Below, piece by piece: positions 27,213 through 40,617 of a DNA stretch of 64,000 bases (the stretch's first letter is position 1; every line of letters begins with the position of its first letter). The DNA lies in NCBI GenBank assembly GCA_038502055.1, contig JAXRKN010000030.1, positions 186,001 to 250,000 on the forward strand, read 5' to 3'. Position numbers and translations under genes: made by a program. Below the pieces are notes generated by a model. The model was not told the DNA's origin and did not search any database. It saw only the letters and a program-made list of their open reading frames with translations. Origin of the DNA: Tanytarsus gracilentus. Taxonomy: Eukaryota > Arthropoda > Insecta > Diptera > Chironomidae.

Positions 27213-27338
27213 ATGAGTGAAGTGGGTGAGAGTGCCATGGCGTACTTTATGTCAACAGCAGTGCCAGCAATGGATGATAGTCGTATGTTACCGATTTTAA
27301 TGCTGGAGGAATCGGGGTGTGAGGCTTTAGACGTTTAA
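27213..27338 (+). CDS. Possible small ORF or first coding exon (41 aa)
   Basis: A short frame, MSEVGESAMAYFMSTAV and on to ALDV, starts 2 bases after a good 3' splice site (GATTTTTTCAG). A possible 5' splice site (AGTC|GTATGT) lies inside it. Its base composition is richer in G+C than its flanks and its residues are not low-complexity, which is why I list it. No homolog is recognised and no further exon can be linked. Confidence 0.18.
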   Translation: MSEVGESAMAYFMSTAVPAMDDSRMLPILMLEESGCEALDV

Positions 27339-28152
27339 AATATTTGAAAGATATTTTTTGAAATTTTTTAATTGTTTTAGTAATTTAATAATTTTAAAGA
27401 GCCTGATTTTCGCACCCCTACCACAACCACTTACCCAATTCGTTACTGAGAAAAATTTCTGTTTTCCACTCGTATGTTCATTAAAATTTTAACTCTCAAC
27501 AAAAAAATATATAGAAGGGGTTCAGCATTTGGAATGAGGTTGAAAATTATTCACATGAGAGTGAGTTGCATCATCATCATTTCAACAGGCTTGTAATTTA
27601 TTGCCTACGACAAGCGGCAAAAATGTTTGCATGGAAATGAGAGAAAAAACTGTAATGGGAGGTAAGATGAAGTGAGTAATGTGGATGGGTCGCTTGATAA
27701 ATGAACATTCGAGAGAGCTTTAAATTGAGAGGCGAAAGCTTCAAGATCCAAAAGTGTTGATAGTTGACTGCCGGTGACAGAGATTGACGATAAAAATCCG
27801 AGTTGGATTCTTTAAAACTCTCCCGAACGACATTTATCGATTGTGAAAAAGCTTCATGATAAATTTCAAGCTATTTAAACCCACATTTTGCTTCCAATTC
27901 CGGGTAATAATTTTTCCACCCCATAATAGCTGATGATAAATTTCCTTATGCTAACTTGACAGGTGAAAAATTCTTTCCATTCTAATAATGCGACCTTCAC
28001 ATAATTCTTTTACGATCCGCTATCTATAAAGATAGTGAATTTTTGTAGATTCTATAATTTTTCGAATTATTTCTAAAAATAAAATTAAATTTAACTGACA
28101 AAAAAAATTAAATTATGACTAAAAAATTAAATAATTTTTAAATAAAATATCA

Positions 28153-28205
28153 CAAAGGGTGAGAAACTTAGGTAATTTTTTAAAAAAATATTTTTTCATC
28201 CCTTG
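28153..28205. mobile_element. Very short MITE-like element
   Basis: The left end is CAAAGGGTGAGAAACTTAGG and the right end, read inverted, is CAAGGGATGAAAAAA, around a T/A core. The left end closely resembles CAAGGGTGAGAAACTGAG near 36,998. Confidence 0.35.
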
Positions 28206-31200
28206 AATTGTCAAAACTTAACTTTAACCCTCAACAAAACTTCTTTAAACTTCAACAAACCAAATTCATTAACTCAATTTTCAATTTTATTGAGCCATCT
28301 GCTAAAAACACCTTTCGACTGTTCATCCAAGCGTTGGCAAGCCTGTCACACCCTCCCTCAGCCACTTAACAATTTTCACTCCCCACTTAAACTTTACACA
28401 TTCTTTCGCTCATTGCCTAGGAAACCGATAAATATTAAAAATTTATGGCTTTCCATGTCATAAATTTTTCAACAGTTCACCACATTTTCACAGTTCAATA
28501 GTCAGCCGTTCATTCTTCGAGACCTTTTTCGAAGCCATAACTGCCACTTAATGTCACGCCGACCGGAAGGAATGTGTCTTTTTTTATGAAATCGGCTACT
28601 TAGTGAGAAATACTTCAAATATCTGAGCAGGAATTACGGTTGAGGATCTTTTCAAAATGATCCATTTGGGTTTTGAATTTTAAAGACTTTCAAATCTCTT
28701 TAGGAATCAGATTTTTTTCTAAATAAATGATGAGAATAAGCAAAAGGATTTTTCACTCGGAGGAGATTGTTGATGGGCTTTAGAAAAAGGGATGAAAATT
28801 TATGGAAATGGAATAGAGAGAGAGAAAAAGAGTTAAGAGAGCTTCTCATCTTTAATGACACTGTGAAAAATTTTAAAAATAATACCAAAAATATTAAATT
28901 TGATAAATTTCAAAAAATTTAAAAATTTTTGTAAATTCAACTTTATAAAAAAATTTTCTCAGTGTATTTTTCCAAAAAAACCTTTTTCATCTCACATTGT
29001 CATCGTGAACAATATACTGTCAACTCATCAAGGTAAAATCTATTTATTTTTATCTCAAATATCCACTTTTGCAAACATCTCAATTCGCTCATGCATTTGA
29101 CATCGAAAGCTTTTTACAAAATGAAAATCTTTTGAAGTAGAAAATCTCAAAGTTTTCTTTCTTCGATTTAATTATCAAACTTTTCACTTCCATTACCCGC
29201 AATTCATTTTGCATAAAATTATTCAAGGTGAAAAAATTCCCACGAAAGAAAATTCTCAACTTTATCTTAATCCGAGTCGACAGTAATCCGATGACAAGTG
29301 TAATTATTATGTCTCATCGAATTCACGCTCATAAAAGATGAGAAAAGTTTTTTTTCTCTGTTCGACAGCCGAGAGGGAGAAAAATCTTTTATTCAATAAA
29401 AATGCGAAAAAAATTTCGAGCCTTAATGAAAACATTTTCTGTAATGAGAAAAGTTTTTTTCGAGCAGCTTGAAAACAAAATTTTATTTTTAGCATTTTTT
29501 GGTGAGTAAACAAAAACTTTTTTCTGGTTTTACGGCTTCATAGTTTAGTAGAAAGGCATTTGAGTGCATAATTTAGGAGAGCAGAAAAAGGATTAAAGTG
29601 AAAAGGCGGTTGAAGAATTTCGAGTGGAAAAAGGATTACATGGGAAAATCGAGATAAATCCTGAGTTTATGCTTTTGCTAGAGAAAAAAAAGGTTTTGAC
29701 ATTTCTTTAAAGTTTATTAACATTTTTTAAAGAATTGTAAATGGAAAAAGTGTTAATAAAATTGAAATTTAATCTTAAAAACGTTTAATAGAATTTAAAT
29801 TATTGTAAATGCATTTTTCAAACTTGCCAAATAGTTTTACTTAAACAAGGTTTCAAGGTCAAATATATAGGTATAGAATTTTAATCCCATACCAAAATAA
29901 AAATTTCAAGGAATTTATTTCACTCAAAAAAATCTTTAAAGACGCAATAACTCTTGAAACCCATTGAAACTGTTACTTTTCTCTTCACCTCGATGCCACC
30001 AAAGGTGTGTCATTACCTTAACAATTCCTTTTGTAATGCAAATTCGTTCACTCTCTTCTTTATGCTAGCAACATCGAATAAACATGAGGTGTTGAATATA
30101 ATGCTCTCGTAAGAGTGTGTGTCGAGATGTGGCAGTGAGGTAAAGAATTTTCGCCCTAAGAAGATCAACGAACAATAACTAAAAACCAGACTAATAATCT
30201 CCCATGCTAAGCATAAAAGATGAACTCTCGAAACATTTTTGAATTTATTTTCAATTTAATTAGCATGAAAAAGGAACTTTAATAAATCAATTTGGTTAAA
30301 TATGCAGTTGAAGCATAAAAAAGAGGGTTAAAATTATGCAAAACTCACACAAATCCATATGTGCTTCTGCTTTTGTTATTAATTCATTTATTTATTACAA
30401 TGCACAATATTCAACCCTTAAAAAAGAGGGGTTCGGACTTGTTTTCAACTCAACTTGACACTAAACTCATTTTTTACGACATAAATCTGATTTTTATGAA
30501 CTTCTCTAAAAACTTTGTGGCGTGGTTTTTATTTGTCTGACTTTGATGACAGTTGACTGATGTTGTAAAACGCGTCTGAATGCAGAAAATGTAAAAAAAA
30601 TGTTGTTTTTTTAGTTTTAAAGATAAAATGTAAAATTTAAATTTAACCTCTTGACAATTTCTTTCATCGTCAACCTTACTTTTTTTCCATTAATTTTTTT
30701 TCTTTACATTTTTTCTATCATCATCGCAATTATGACAGGTGACAACAAAAAAAAAAGCATATTTTTTGTGATGTTGACAAATAGAAAATGATTAAGGTAA
30801 TAAAAAGAATTTTGTCATCTTAATAAGGCGGAAAAAGAAACGTGATCAGGACAAAAGAAAGCAAAAAAAAATATTGTCAAACATGTCGAGAAATCTGAAT
30901 AAACATATTGAAGCAAAATCTTTAGAAATTTAAAAAGAAGTTTTTGTTCAATTTTTTAATTAAATTTCTTCATAAGAAAATTTCTTGTCAACAAAGATGT
31001 TGAAATATATTAAGTGACCATATCCGGATGAACAATGAAGTGGATTTTGGAGAGTTGAGGGTGAAAATTTTGTGGATCCGGATCTAAAATTTTTTTAGTT
31101 CAAAATAATATAATTTTATCGAATTAAAAATTTAATACTTTTTATTTTTTGTCAAATTTCTTCTTCTTTTTTCTCATCTGCTCAATATCTTGCAACCTAA

Positions 31201-34200
31201 ATTCACCCCGCACAAAATCTCATTTTTCTATATAACCAAGAGATTTAATCCTATGCAAATAAAAATCAAGAAAGATGAAAAAATCCTGAAAGGTCAGCAA
31301 GAAAAGTTCTAACAAAAGGATTTAAAGATGAAGAGGAAGAAATGGATGAAGAGAAGTAAATTGAATGCCTCAACAATGCATCACTGACCTATTCATCATT
31401 CACCATAGAACATTTTTATATTCTCGTCTTCACGTTTTGTTGTGTAAACATGAGGAAATTAAAGGAAAACATAAAAAATGAATTCAGTGTCAAGCGAGGA
31501 CAATGAAAAGGTAAGAAAGAATGTAATTATGGGGATTGGAAAAAAATATGAAAAGGTTTTTGTTGTTTCGGTGTTATTGAGAGGGATTTTCAACAATTGG
31601 TGCAGGATTTATGGAATTAAAAAAGAAATTTTGTGTAACTTTAAAGTTTGAGTGAAAAATTAGTTTTAAAAAACACATTTGACCTCCAAAGAATTCATCA
31701 AAATTATTTTTTGCTCCAATTTGCTTTCGCATCGACATCAAAAAGGATTTTTTCAAATCATCTCACAAAAAAATTTCCCATTTCAGAATTAAAACAAAAA
31801 CGAAGAAAACAAAAAGCGCCGAAACTTAATTCAATTTTTCAATTTCTTGTTATTTCACATCGTGAGCGAAGAAGAGAAGCGAAAGAATGAAGAAAGGTGG
31901 AATTGATGAGTGTGTAATTGGTCTTCTATGCTGCTCTCGTCTCGACTGCCTGTGTGAGCTCGGGCTTAAAAAATTTTATTGATTATTTTTCATTAATAAA
32001 CCTTCAAAATTTATATTAGAAAGGCGAACGTGAAAAAAGAAAAAAAAATTAATTTATGAGATGTGTTTACGGCTTGTCATAAAAAAGCAAGATACAATGT
32101 TGAATACATGATGAAAAAAATATCTAAACGGATTTTTTAGGAAAGAAAAAAATAAATTTTGAATTTTATTAGAAATGATTAAAGAATTTTTGATATAAAG
32201 TTTTCTTCTTCTTAAAATTAATTTAAAATTATTTTGCAATTTAAAAATAATTTTCTCACACCTCAAATCTTTCTCATGGTGGTCACCACTGACCCTCATA
32301 AAAACCATCGATAACAATTTTTAATAAAATTTATCGATTTTTAATTCACACAATTTTTATTTCTGTAACTTATCGAATTTGTTGCATTTTACGATTTTTT
32401 GTCTCTCTTTCGGCTCTTTTGAAATTTTATTCTTCTTTTTCTACCTGCTGTCAACATGAAAGAGAGAAAAATTTCAAACCACAATTGTTACATGAAAAAA
32501 TTCTTTACAAATACTTTGGTTGTGCTTGTGGAGATGATGATAGTCCGTGAAATTGTTTGTTGCGCAAAATTTTATCTCTTGCCGGCGTGCGAGATGAGAA
32601 AAAATTTTAAAGTCATGTGAGATGTGCAAAAAATCGATTAAATTTTGGTATTAATTCCAAAAATTTCTCACTCATTATTTTTTCGTGACATTTGTCAATT
32701 TTCACTCATTCAAAAATATCAACCGACTCACCCGCAAATGCCACAAAACCTCATCAACAAATAAACACGCGACGTGTGCTTTAAATATTTTTTATTATCT
32801 CGATTTAATGCCAGAGAATTTTTTTTTTCTAGGGTGAAAAATAATTTACGAGCATCACACTGCCAAATAAGTTGATGGCATGCGTTTTGCACTTTCATGA
32901 CTGCATCAAAGTATTAAAAAATTCTCTTAATGGCTTCATATTTTATGCTATTTAACTGTTTATTTATGATGAGAGTTATTAACAAACTGATTGCGGGTTA
33001 AAAGAGACAGTTGTGATAGGTAAATATGATGCGACGCGGTTGAGATGAATTTTATGAGTGTTTAAGTGGATTTGAAGTGAACTTAAATTGTATTCAAAGA
33101 CTCGTGGGAAACGAATGCAAAATTAATAAATTTTTAAACTACCAGAGTTTTCACTCCTTGGATATTTTTATATCTTTCAAATTTTCCGCCTCACAAGTTG
33201 TTGATTCTGATTTCCTCTCTATCGACATTAAATGAACAACTCGCAACTTATCTCAATCACATCCTTAAACTCTCCTTTTCTGGCGAGAAAAAAGGACAAC
33301 AAAGTAATCTCATAAATGGCTTTTCTGCTATCGCTTTGAGTTATTTTCTTCACTCGAGGGATTTTTCATGATCATCGGGGCCAAAAATAATGACATCGAT
33401 AAAGTTTTTGGCAAACACCGGAAAGCATAAAATGTCATAAATTGCTGAGTGTGAGACTCGAAAACCGCAAAAAATATCATCGACAGCTTATCAAAGATTT
33501 TCTTTCTCTATTGAAATCTCACTTCTAGATTTCTTTTACCCTTCTCACATTCGATATGTGTTACACTCACACATGTCCTTGTAGTCGTAAAGTGCACCAT
33601 AAATTATTTTCTCTCTCACCCAATCGCTAAACCACACCGAGAGCATTTTTGCTCCCCTCTAGAAAATGATAAAAAAAGAAGAAGAAAATCATTACAGTTC
33701 AATATTTAATGGGATGCGATGAAAGTGGGAAGAAAAATTTATATTTTTCAGATAAAATTCTTTAACTAAAATTTTGTAATTTTTAAAATAAAATCTTAAG
33801 TTTACCAACCCTTTTCTCTTTTTTATCCACTAAACACTCTTCTTCATTTTCACGACGCTAAAAATGTGCTGCTGTTGCACGAAAAAAAAGAAGAAAGAAA
33901 TTTATATCGCATGGCAATAATCCAGCAGCAGAGCTCTGTATTGAAATCTCCAGCAATAATCTTTCGTTTAATAGCAGCTTGGCGTTTAACACACAGCGAG
34001 AGAAAATTGTGGAAGTAAATTTTCCTCTGGCGGTGTAACACACATGCACGTACACGGGATGACATCGATGAGCTATAAAATGGAATTTTTTGGTGAGGCT
34101 GGTGGCTATGTGGAAAAAATAGAAAGTTTTGAATGTAAAACTTTTGAGCTTTGTTATTTAAAAAAGTTTTACTGATAAATTTTCAAAATTTTATTTTGTA

Positions 34201-36006
34201 TTATTAAAATTTATTTCAATTCAATAATTTCAAAGAACAAATTTTTTCAACTCAATAATTTCAATTTATTTTTTCTCTTGAATATTCCGAAGTAAATTTT
34301 ATATGACGCTCAATATTTTTATCGCTGTTCATATGAATAAAGCTAAAAAAGGGAAGTAGAGAGAGGATTTTTGGCATAGAAAGATAATTTTATGGCGCAC
34401 AACACGATTTGTAGTCGTAAAAAGGAAATTTGCCGCTTTTGACATTGAAGTTATTTTTTTTGGAGGTTGAACAGTAAAATTTGACAGTTTTGCTAGTTAA
34501 GGCTGTAAAAGTGAAAAGCTGTAAAAATATTAGTCGAGTGGAAAATTTATACTCAAAAAATATCTTCAATTTTTTAAATCAATTTATAAAAAATCCATCA
34601 ACATTTCTTAAATTAATAATTCAGCATTTGCAGCATAATTATGCATTACAAAAAGAAAACAAAAACAGAATTTTTATCAAGTTTCTTTGAATCAATTTAC
34701 GAAGTAAAATTCAATGTAAAGAAAATTTTGTTTACAAAGCGAAATTTTCACTCCCACGAGAGACAGAAAAACTCAACTCGGCAGTTAAATGTGAAATCGA
34801 GATGATGGCAAACAAAAACATGAAAATGGAAATGTCAAGAGCGTGTGATGGAAAAGGAAATTGACACGTGAAACGTGTTTGAGAAGATTGACGGGTGGCG
34901 GTAAAAAATTCTGCGAAATTTTAAGACAAATTCGCGAGAAAGTTTGAAAATTGAAAAATGTTCAAGTGGAAAATTTATTTCATGAATAATTTTTTGTCTT
35001 ATTTTTTTTGATCAGTTAAAATTTAGAGTCTATCCCTGGTTCTAAAAATTTAATCAAAAAACAAATAATTTTTTTATGACTGAAAAAATTTCAACCCAAG
35101 TTTCCACTCCTTGATTTATCACTTCTAAAAACTTTCAACTCTTTTTATTTCCGGCATTCCATTCAACAGTTTCCAATTTTTACGACATCGAGCGCCTTTA
35201 CATCTCACATTACATTCCACAAATTAGTTTTTATTACATGTTCAGCGCCACCAGAAACAAAAAACTCCATCGAGCACAAAAAGGATGTCGAAAATGCATT
35301 TTTGTCTTCCACTTTAAAAAAAACATAAAAAAGAAGTTAACGAACGATAAAATAAAATTAGTTCCGCCATGAGAACAAATGATTGTGAATGATATGCATT
35401 AAATAATTTTTCTTTCTTATATTTATTACGAGCCATTAGAAGAATGATTTCAATTTATTTTTATGAGCTCGCTGCTGAGTGAATTTATTGAGAAGAAATT
35501 ATAGGTTTCGAGCGAGTGGAGGTTGAGAGAGACGAATTTGTGTCTTGTCTTGTGTTATGGGCACGCAATGTGTGTTTGGCTACGGAGGCTTCGATGCGTG
35601 GAAAAATAATTTGATTGGGTTAAAAAAGGTTTAGACGCTGGGTTGAATTTTTGAAATTTTATTTTAAAAATTTAATTTTTTGTTTTAAGTTTTTTAAATT
35701 TTATCGTCCACTCCTTATTTATCCTCCTACCATTCCAATACTCTCCGATATGCTCTTTTTGTTTTACAAATGATTATTAGCTCTAATTAATTATAGGGTT
35801 ATGCAGTCATGCCTCCAAGAGCAGGTAGGTGAATGTTCTGAAAGGCCAAATTATAAAATTTGTGATATGATAAATTGGACAGCTGAGTCGCGACGTTTGA
35901 AATTCTCGCGTGAGTAGCGATGAAAATTGTTTTAAAATTTATTTGACTTTTGTTTACATTTTTAGCGTAACCCACAAAGTGGTGTAACGCTTATATGCTC
36001 GTGATT

Positions 36007-36049
36007 CCGTCCGTCCGTCCGTCCGTCTGTCCGTCCGTCCGTCCGTCTG
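36007..36049. repeat. (CCGT)n microsatellite
   Basis: A run of CCGT tetranucleotides interrupted twice by CTGT, just inside the left end of the TIR element. Confidence 0.9.
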
Positions 36050-36218
36050 CACAAGCGAGATCTCGGTCCCTGGACCAGCTAGAGACTTCTAGTTTTCGCC
36101 AGATGGTAGCTCTTAGGGTCTATATGTGCAGGCACTGACTATTTTTTGAGTCATGACCTATGGTCGTGCCATGGACGGCCATAACGTCCATTTTTCATAC
36201 AAATTTTCTCTTATATGG

Positions 36219-36815
36219 CTTCATGGGTATCGTTGAACTCGTGATTGGACCAGGAATCGATTGGCATTGATTCGTAACTTGACCAGGAATCGATTGACAT
36301 ACATGATTTTTCGAGTCGTGACCTATGGTCGTGCCACAGACAGCCAAAATGTCCATTTTTCAGAACTATGGCTTCATGGGTATCGTTGAACTCGTGATTG
36401 GACCAGGAATCGATTGATGTAGATGATTTTTGAGGAATGTCCATCATGGCCGGCCAGCAGTGCCACGGACAGCCAAAATGTCCATTTTTCAGAACTATGG
36501 CTTCATGGGTATCGTTGAACTCGTAATTGGACCAGGAATCGAATGGCATTAATGATTTTTGATGAATGTCCATCATGGACGGCCAGTAGTGCCACGGACA
36601 GCCATAATGTCCATTTTTCAGAACTATGGCTTCATGGGTATCGTTGAACTCGTGATTGGACCAGGAATCTATTGACATAGATGATTTTTGATAAATGCTA
36701 ATCAAGGCCGGCCAGTAGTGCCACGGACAGCCAAAATGTCCATTTTTCAGAACTATGACTTCATGGGTATCGTTGAACTCGTAATTGGAGCAGGAATCTA
36801 ATGACATAGATGATT
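36219..36815 (-). repeat. 129-bp tandem repeat array
   Basis: The word CTTCATGGGTATCGTTGAAC recurs at 36,219, 36,372, 36,501 and 36,630, with a close variant at 36,759; the last three spacings are exactly 129 bp. Because 129 is a multiple of three, one minus-strand frame stays open for 198 codons with repeats such as FNDTHEAIVLKNGHFGCPWH. I read this as a by-product of the array rather than a gene, since it lies inside a mobile element and has no leader, domain or terminator. Confidence 0.8.
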
Positions 36816-36882
36816 TTTGATTTTTAGATCATTTTTTATGCACTTGATTTTCAAACACTGATCTGTTACAAGTGGGTTACGC

Positions 36883-39800
36883 GGCAACACCCACGTGTGG
36901 GTTTTGAAACATTTTTTCTTTTAATTTGAGAGCAATTTTTGATGTTTTTTGTTGAGTCAGAGATTGAAAGTTGGATTTTTCTTGTGAGTCATTCAAAATC
37001 AAGGGTGAGAAACTGAGACAAAATATTTGAGAGTTTTTTAACTTATTCAATAAATCAAGTTCAATTCAAACAATAAATTCATCATAAAAAGTATCTGCTC
37101 GTGCATCCTCAAGGCTTCTAAAATATTGACCTTCTGTCCTATCCACCTTGCAAAATTCAACAGTTCTTAAAAGATAAAAAAATCTCCAAAAGGCCATCGG
37201 AAAGGAAAATGAACATACATGTAAGAAAAACATAAAAAGGATCGACATACTATTGATAAGATTTTCATCATAAAAGCTTCGAGGTTAAAAAAAACCTTTC
37301 AACATGTCATCGATATATTTTTGGCCAAAATTAAATCAAGGACGAAAAAAGGACGAAATTTGTTACAATTTGAAAAGTTTTAATCATTTAAGAAGAAAAT
37401 TTTAATCAACTAAGTGAAAATTTTAATTTAATTGCGACAAAAGTTTTTGTTAACAAGAAAAATTTCGCTTTTCTTCCTTTGACATTTAATACTTGAAAAG
37501 TTTATTTTTGAATTTTCTTGGAAAGGAAAATTTTCACATCGTTAACTTGAAAATCTCGGAAGAGGATCGAAAATCACTTTGAAGGGGAATGAAAGAAAAT
37601 TTTAGTCACGAAGATGAGAAAAATAGTTTTTGAGCTTTAAAAAAATTTCTTGAATTTTATTTAATTTAAATTTTTGATTTTTCATCAAAAAATTCCGAAA
37701 CTTTTTCCTCTTGACATCCATAAAAAAAAAGAAATTCCCACAAAACGGCTTTAAGCGATTCATATGTGAGATAAAATTTGTTGTACAAGCTCCTTATCCA
37801 TTAGTTGGAAGATGTGTGGAGGAAAGAAGAAGATGAAAATCGAGCCTTGTTACATCTAAAGCGATATTTTTTGTAGTTTTCCATGTTCTTTTCACTTCTT
37901 TGGTTGTAATTCTGGGGGATGCGAATGATAAAGGGATTTTTTTGTTAGGAAAGGCTATTTAGAGTTAAGGGTGTGATGAATGAGGAGTACTTTAGCTACC
38001 TGATGAGGTTAAATGTAAGCTTGAAAGATTGCGGAAAAATAAACTAAAATAACATACTAAAATTATTTAAAAAAATTTGACGTAGAATATTAAAAAAAAA
38101 TTAAAATTATATTCCTCCAAAGGCTTTAAAATTTAAAAAAGCAATTTTCAAATTTTCTTAATTTTCTCACTCAAACCACATCAAAAATTTCTTTCTCTAA
38201 AAGATAAAAAATTATTCCAAAATTTCATAATTAAATTTTTCTCGCTGAGCTGAAAATGAAAGCAGAAGCGAGAGAAAATCCCAAAAGCCTCAAAACAAAC
38301 AAGAATTTTTTTCCTTTTGAGATAAAAAAGTTTTTCGCTCAATTTTCAACTTTTCCAAGCAGAAATAAATTTTTTTCAATTTCAAGAAGAAAACTTTAAA
38401 AGTAAGTAAAAATTCAATCTCAGTGGAGATGCCTAAGTAAATAACATTCGGCAGTCGTATTGAGAGAGATTGATTTGGGTTTTAGGGAAGAAATATTTTC
38501 AAGTATGTTCGTGTGTCTTTTAGGTTTCATCTCAGAATTCGGGGTGAGTGACAAGAAAGGCTATGAGTAGGAAGACTCGTGTGGTTTCCAATAGAGACAA
38601 CTGTCAAAATGATACCGAAAAAGTGAGCAGATGAAAAATTTTGTGTAAAAGCTAAAATTTCCATGCCAAAAACATTCCAAATTTTCTTTATCTCCGAAAA
38701 AACAAAATTATTTGCAAAAAATTCAATTAATGCTCTTCGGAGTCTCTTCAATCATTTCATTTGCTTGAATCTAATCAAAAACATCTCAAACGACTGCCGA
38801 AATGTCCGAAGCTCAATTCTTAAAGGCTCTACGAGAAGAAAAAAATTTCAATCTTCAGCACAAAATTAAAAGGCTGACCATCTTTTTTTTGTAATTTTAG
38901 CGTCAATTTTGTCAAGGTGAAATTTAAATAAAAAAAATTTCAAAAAATATTTCCAAATATGGTCAGCCTTCATTAAACCATCCCTGAGATAAATTTCATC
39001 TGAAATCTAATTCATCAGGCTCGTACCCGAGCGACATTTTTTGAGCCTCCTCCTCGAGAGATTAATTCATTAAATATTTTGCGCCAAAGCTTGTCGTGAA
39101 AAATAATTGATGAATCTCGAGTTACGAAAAATAAAATTAGAGAATTAAAAATCGTGACTGATCTCAATGACGGTTTGCTGAGTACTGCAAAGATAATTTA
39201 GAGAGAGAAAATTTTCAAACAAAAAGAGAGAAATAAAGTTGAAAGTGAAACATGAGAGAATTTTTTCTCTCTGTTTTGATAGCTCACGTTTACTTGGAGA
39301 AGTCCTGAGGGAGGTTATTGACTTGCAATTTGCTGATTGTTACGGTTTTTTAGCCAAAATGAATTAGTGAAGGTGAAATTGAGAATATTTTGACTTTTTT
39401 GAAATGAAAAATGAGTTGAAATTTTTTTAAATTTAAAAATATAAAAAATGTTAAGTTTTCTGCTCTTAAATTCTCCACAATATTTTTTTCACCCCTCCTG
39501 ATGAATTTTACTCTCTCTATTTTATCAAAAAATCTATTTTATGCTATTTTCTTGCTCAATTGATTATTTATTAGGTGTATCGTGAACACGTACTTGAAAA
39601 ACTTTGTGTAAGGATGCAAACAATATCGAGAGTGGGATGAAATAAAAGGTCGCTCGAGACTTCACGCGGATAAAAAAAGTTTCGATGAGATTTTTGACGA
39701 ATTATTTATTAAAAAAAAGAGAAAGAAAAAATTAGAATTGGAAATTTGGTCGCAATAAATTTGAAAGAAAAACAATCAAGAAAATTAAAAGTTTCTTTTC

Positions 39801-40615
39801 TCTTTTTCTCCTTAAAAAGATTTCTCTCTGACGCTCAATTCCGGTCACGAACGATTGTAAGCAGTAAATGATACGAACACCGAAGAGAATTTCAAGCCAG
39901 CCGATGTTTATTTACTTTTTACAGCTTTTTCGAAAAGATTATGATGATGTTCAACTTTTATCCTGCCACACATTCACTCAACTAGATTTTTGTGGGGGAG
40001 CAGAAGTGTGACATGTTAATCTTTTATTTCGTGACTCTCAAGAATTTTTGTGTGGCTGAGCGTGCTTGTCAATATTTATTGACTGGAAGATGGACAACAA
40101 GACAGCAAGGGCGGTTTCAAGGGGAGTAAAAAGGTTGAGATATTAAGAAAAATTGCGGAGGAAGTGCAATGACACTAATCGAGATGAATTTTAACATTTA
40201 ATATGAGAAATTGAGATAAAAAATAATTTATATTAAACTTTTTTAAAAATAAAATTTATAAAATTCACTCAAATTTTTTTCTATTCAATTTTTTGTCATT
40301 TTAAATTTATTTTCTCTCACACTCTCTTTCGATTAGTCTTTTTTGACATTAAAAATTAATTACTAATGGAAATTGATCTCGATGAAAATGTCTCAGAGAG
40401 CCTTCGGAGAAATTTTATCCTCATGCCGCTGTTTTTGGGTCTGATTTCAACTTATTTTTTGTTGTCGCTGAATTTGATTCTTTAATTACAAAGGTAATGA
40501 ACGAAAAGTGATGAAGGTGGCTGACGTTTGATGTTTGTAAATAATTAAAAGATACAGAAAAACTAAAGGTAAAATTAGAAAAAGTTAAAGGTGAAATTTT
40601 TATCTGAATTTTAAA
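36883..40615. other. Gene-poor AT-rich DNA
   Basis: No gene is supported. It contains one more AGGGTGAGAAACTGAG-type repeat end near 36,998 and low-complexity open frames only. Confidence 0.5.
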
Positions 40616-40617
40616 TA

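Larger units (their letters stand above)
24640..35964. other. Gene-poor AT-rich DNA
   Basis: About 11 kb without a convincing gene. It contains short CA and AG repeats near 25.3 and 25.8 kb, MITE-like ends near 28.15, 33.15 and 35.1 kb, and one small G+C-richer open frame at 27,213-27,338 listed separately. Other open frames are low-complexity and lack splice partners. Confidence 0.5.
35965..36882. mobile_element. Non-autonomous TIR element with a 129-bp internal array
   Basis: GCGTAACCCAC at 35,965-35,975 and GTGGGTTACGC at 36,872-36,882 are perfect 11-bp inverted repeats. The left end can itself fold (GCGTAACCCAC, then GTGGTGTAACGC). Inside are a CCGT/CTGT microsatellite, a unique stretch, and about four and a half 129-bp tandem units. 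No transposase is present. I could not see a clear target duplication, so the transposon class is open. Confidence 0.65.

Noticed and set aside
36211..36807. 198-codon minus-strand open frame with repeated 43-residue units
   Set aside because: It is produced by a 129-bp tandem array within a TIR element. It has no independent start context, domain or termination signals, so I list it as a repeat only.
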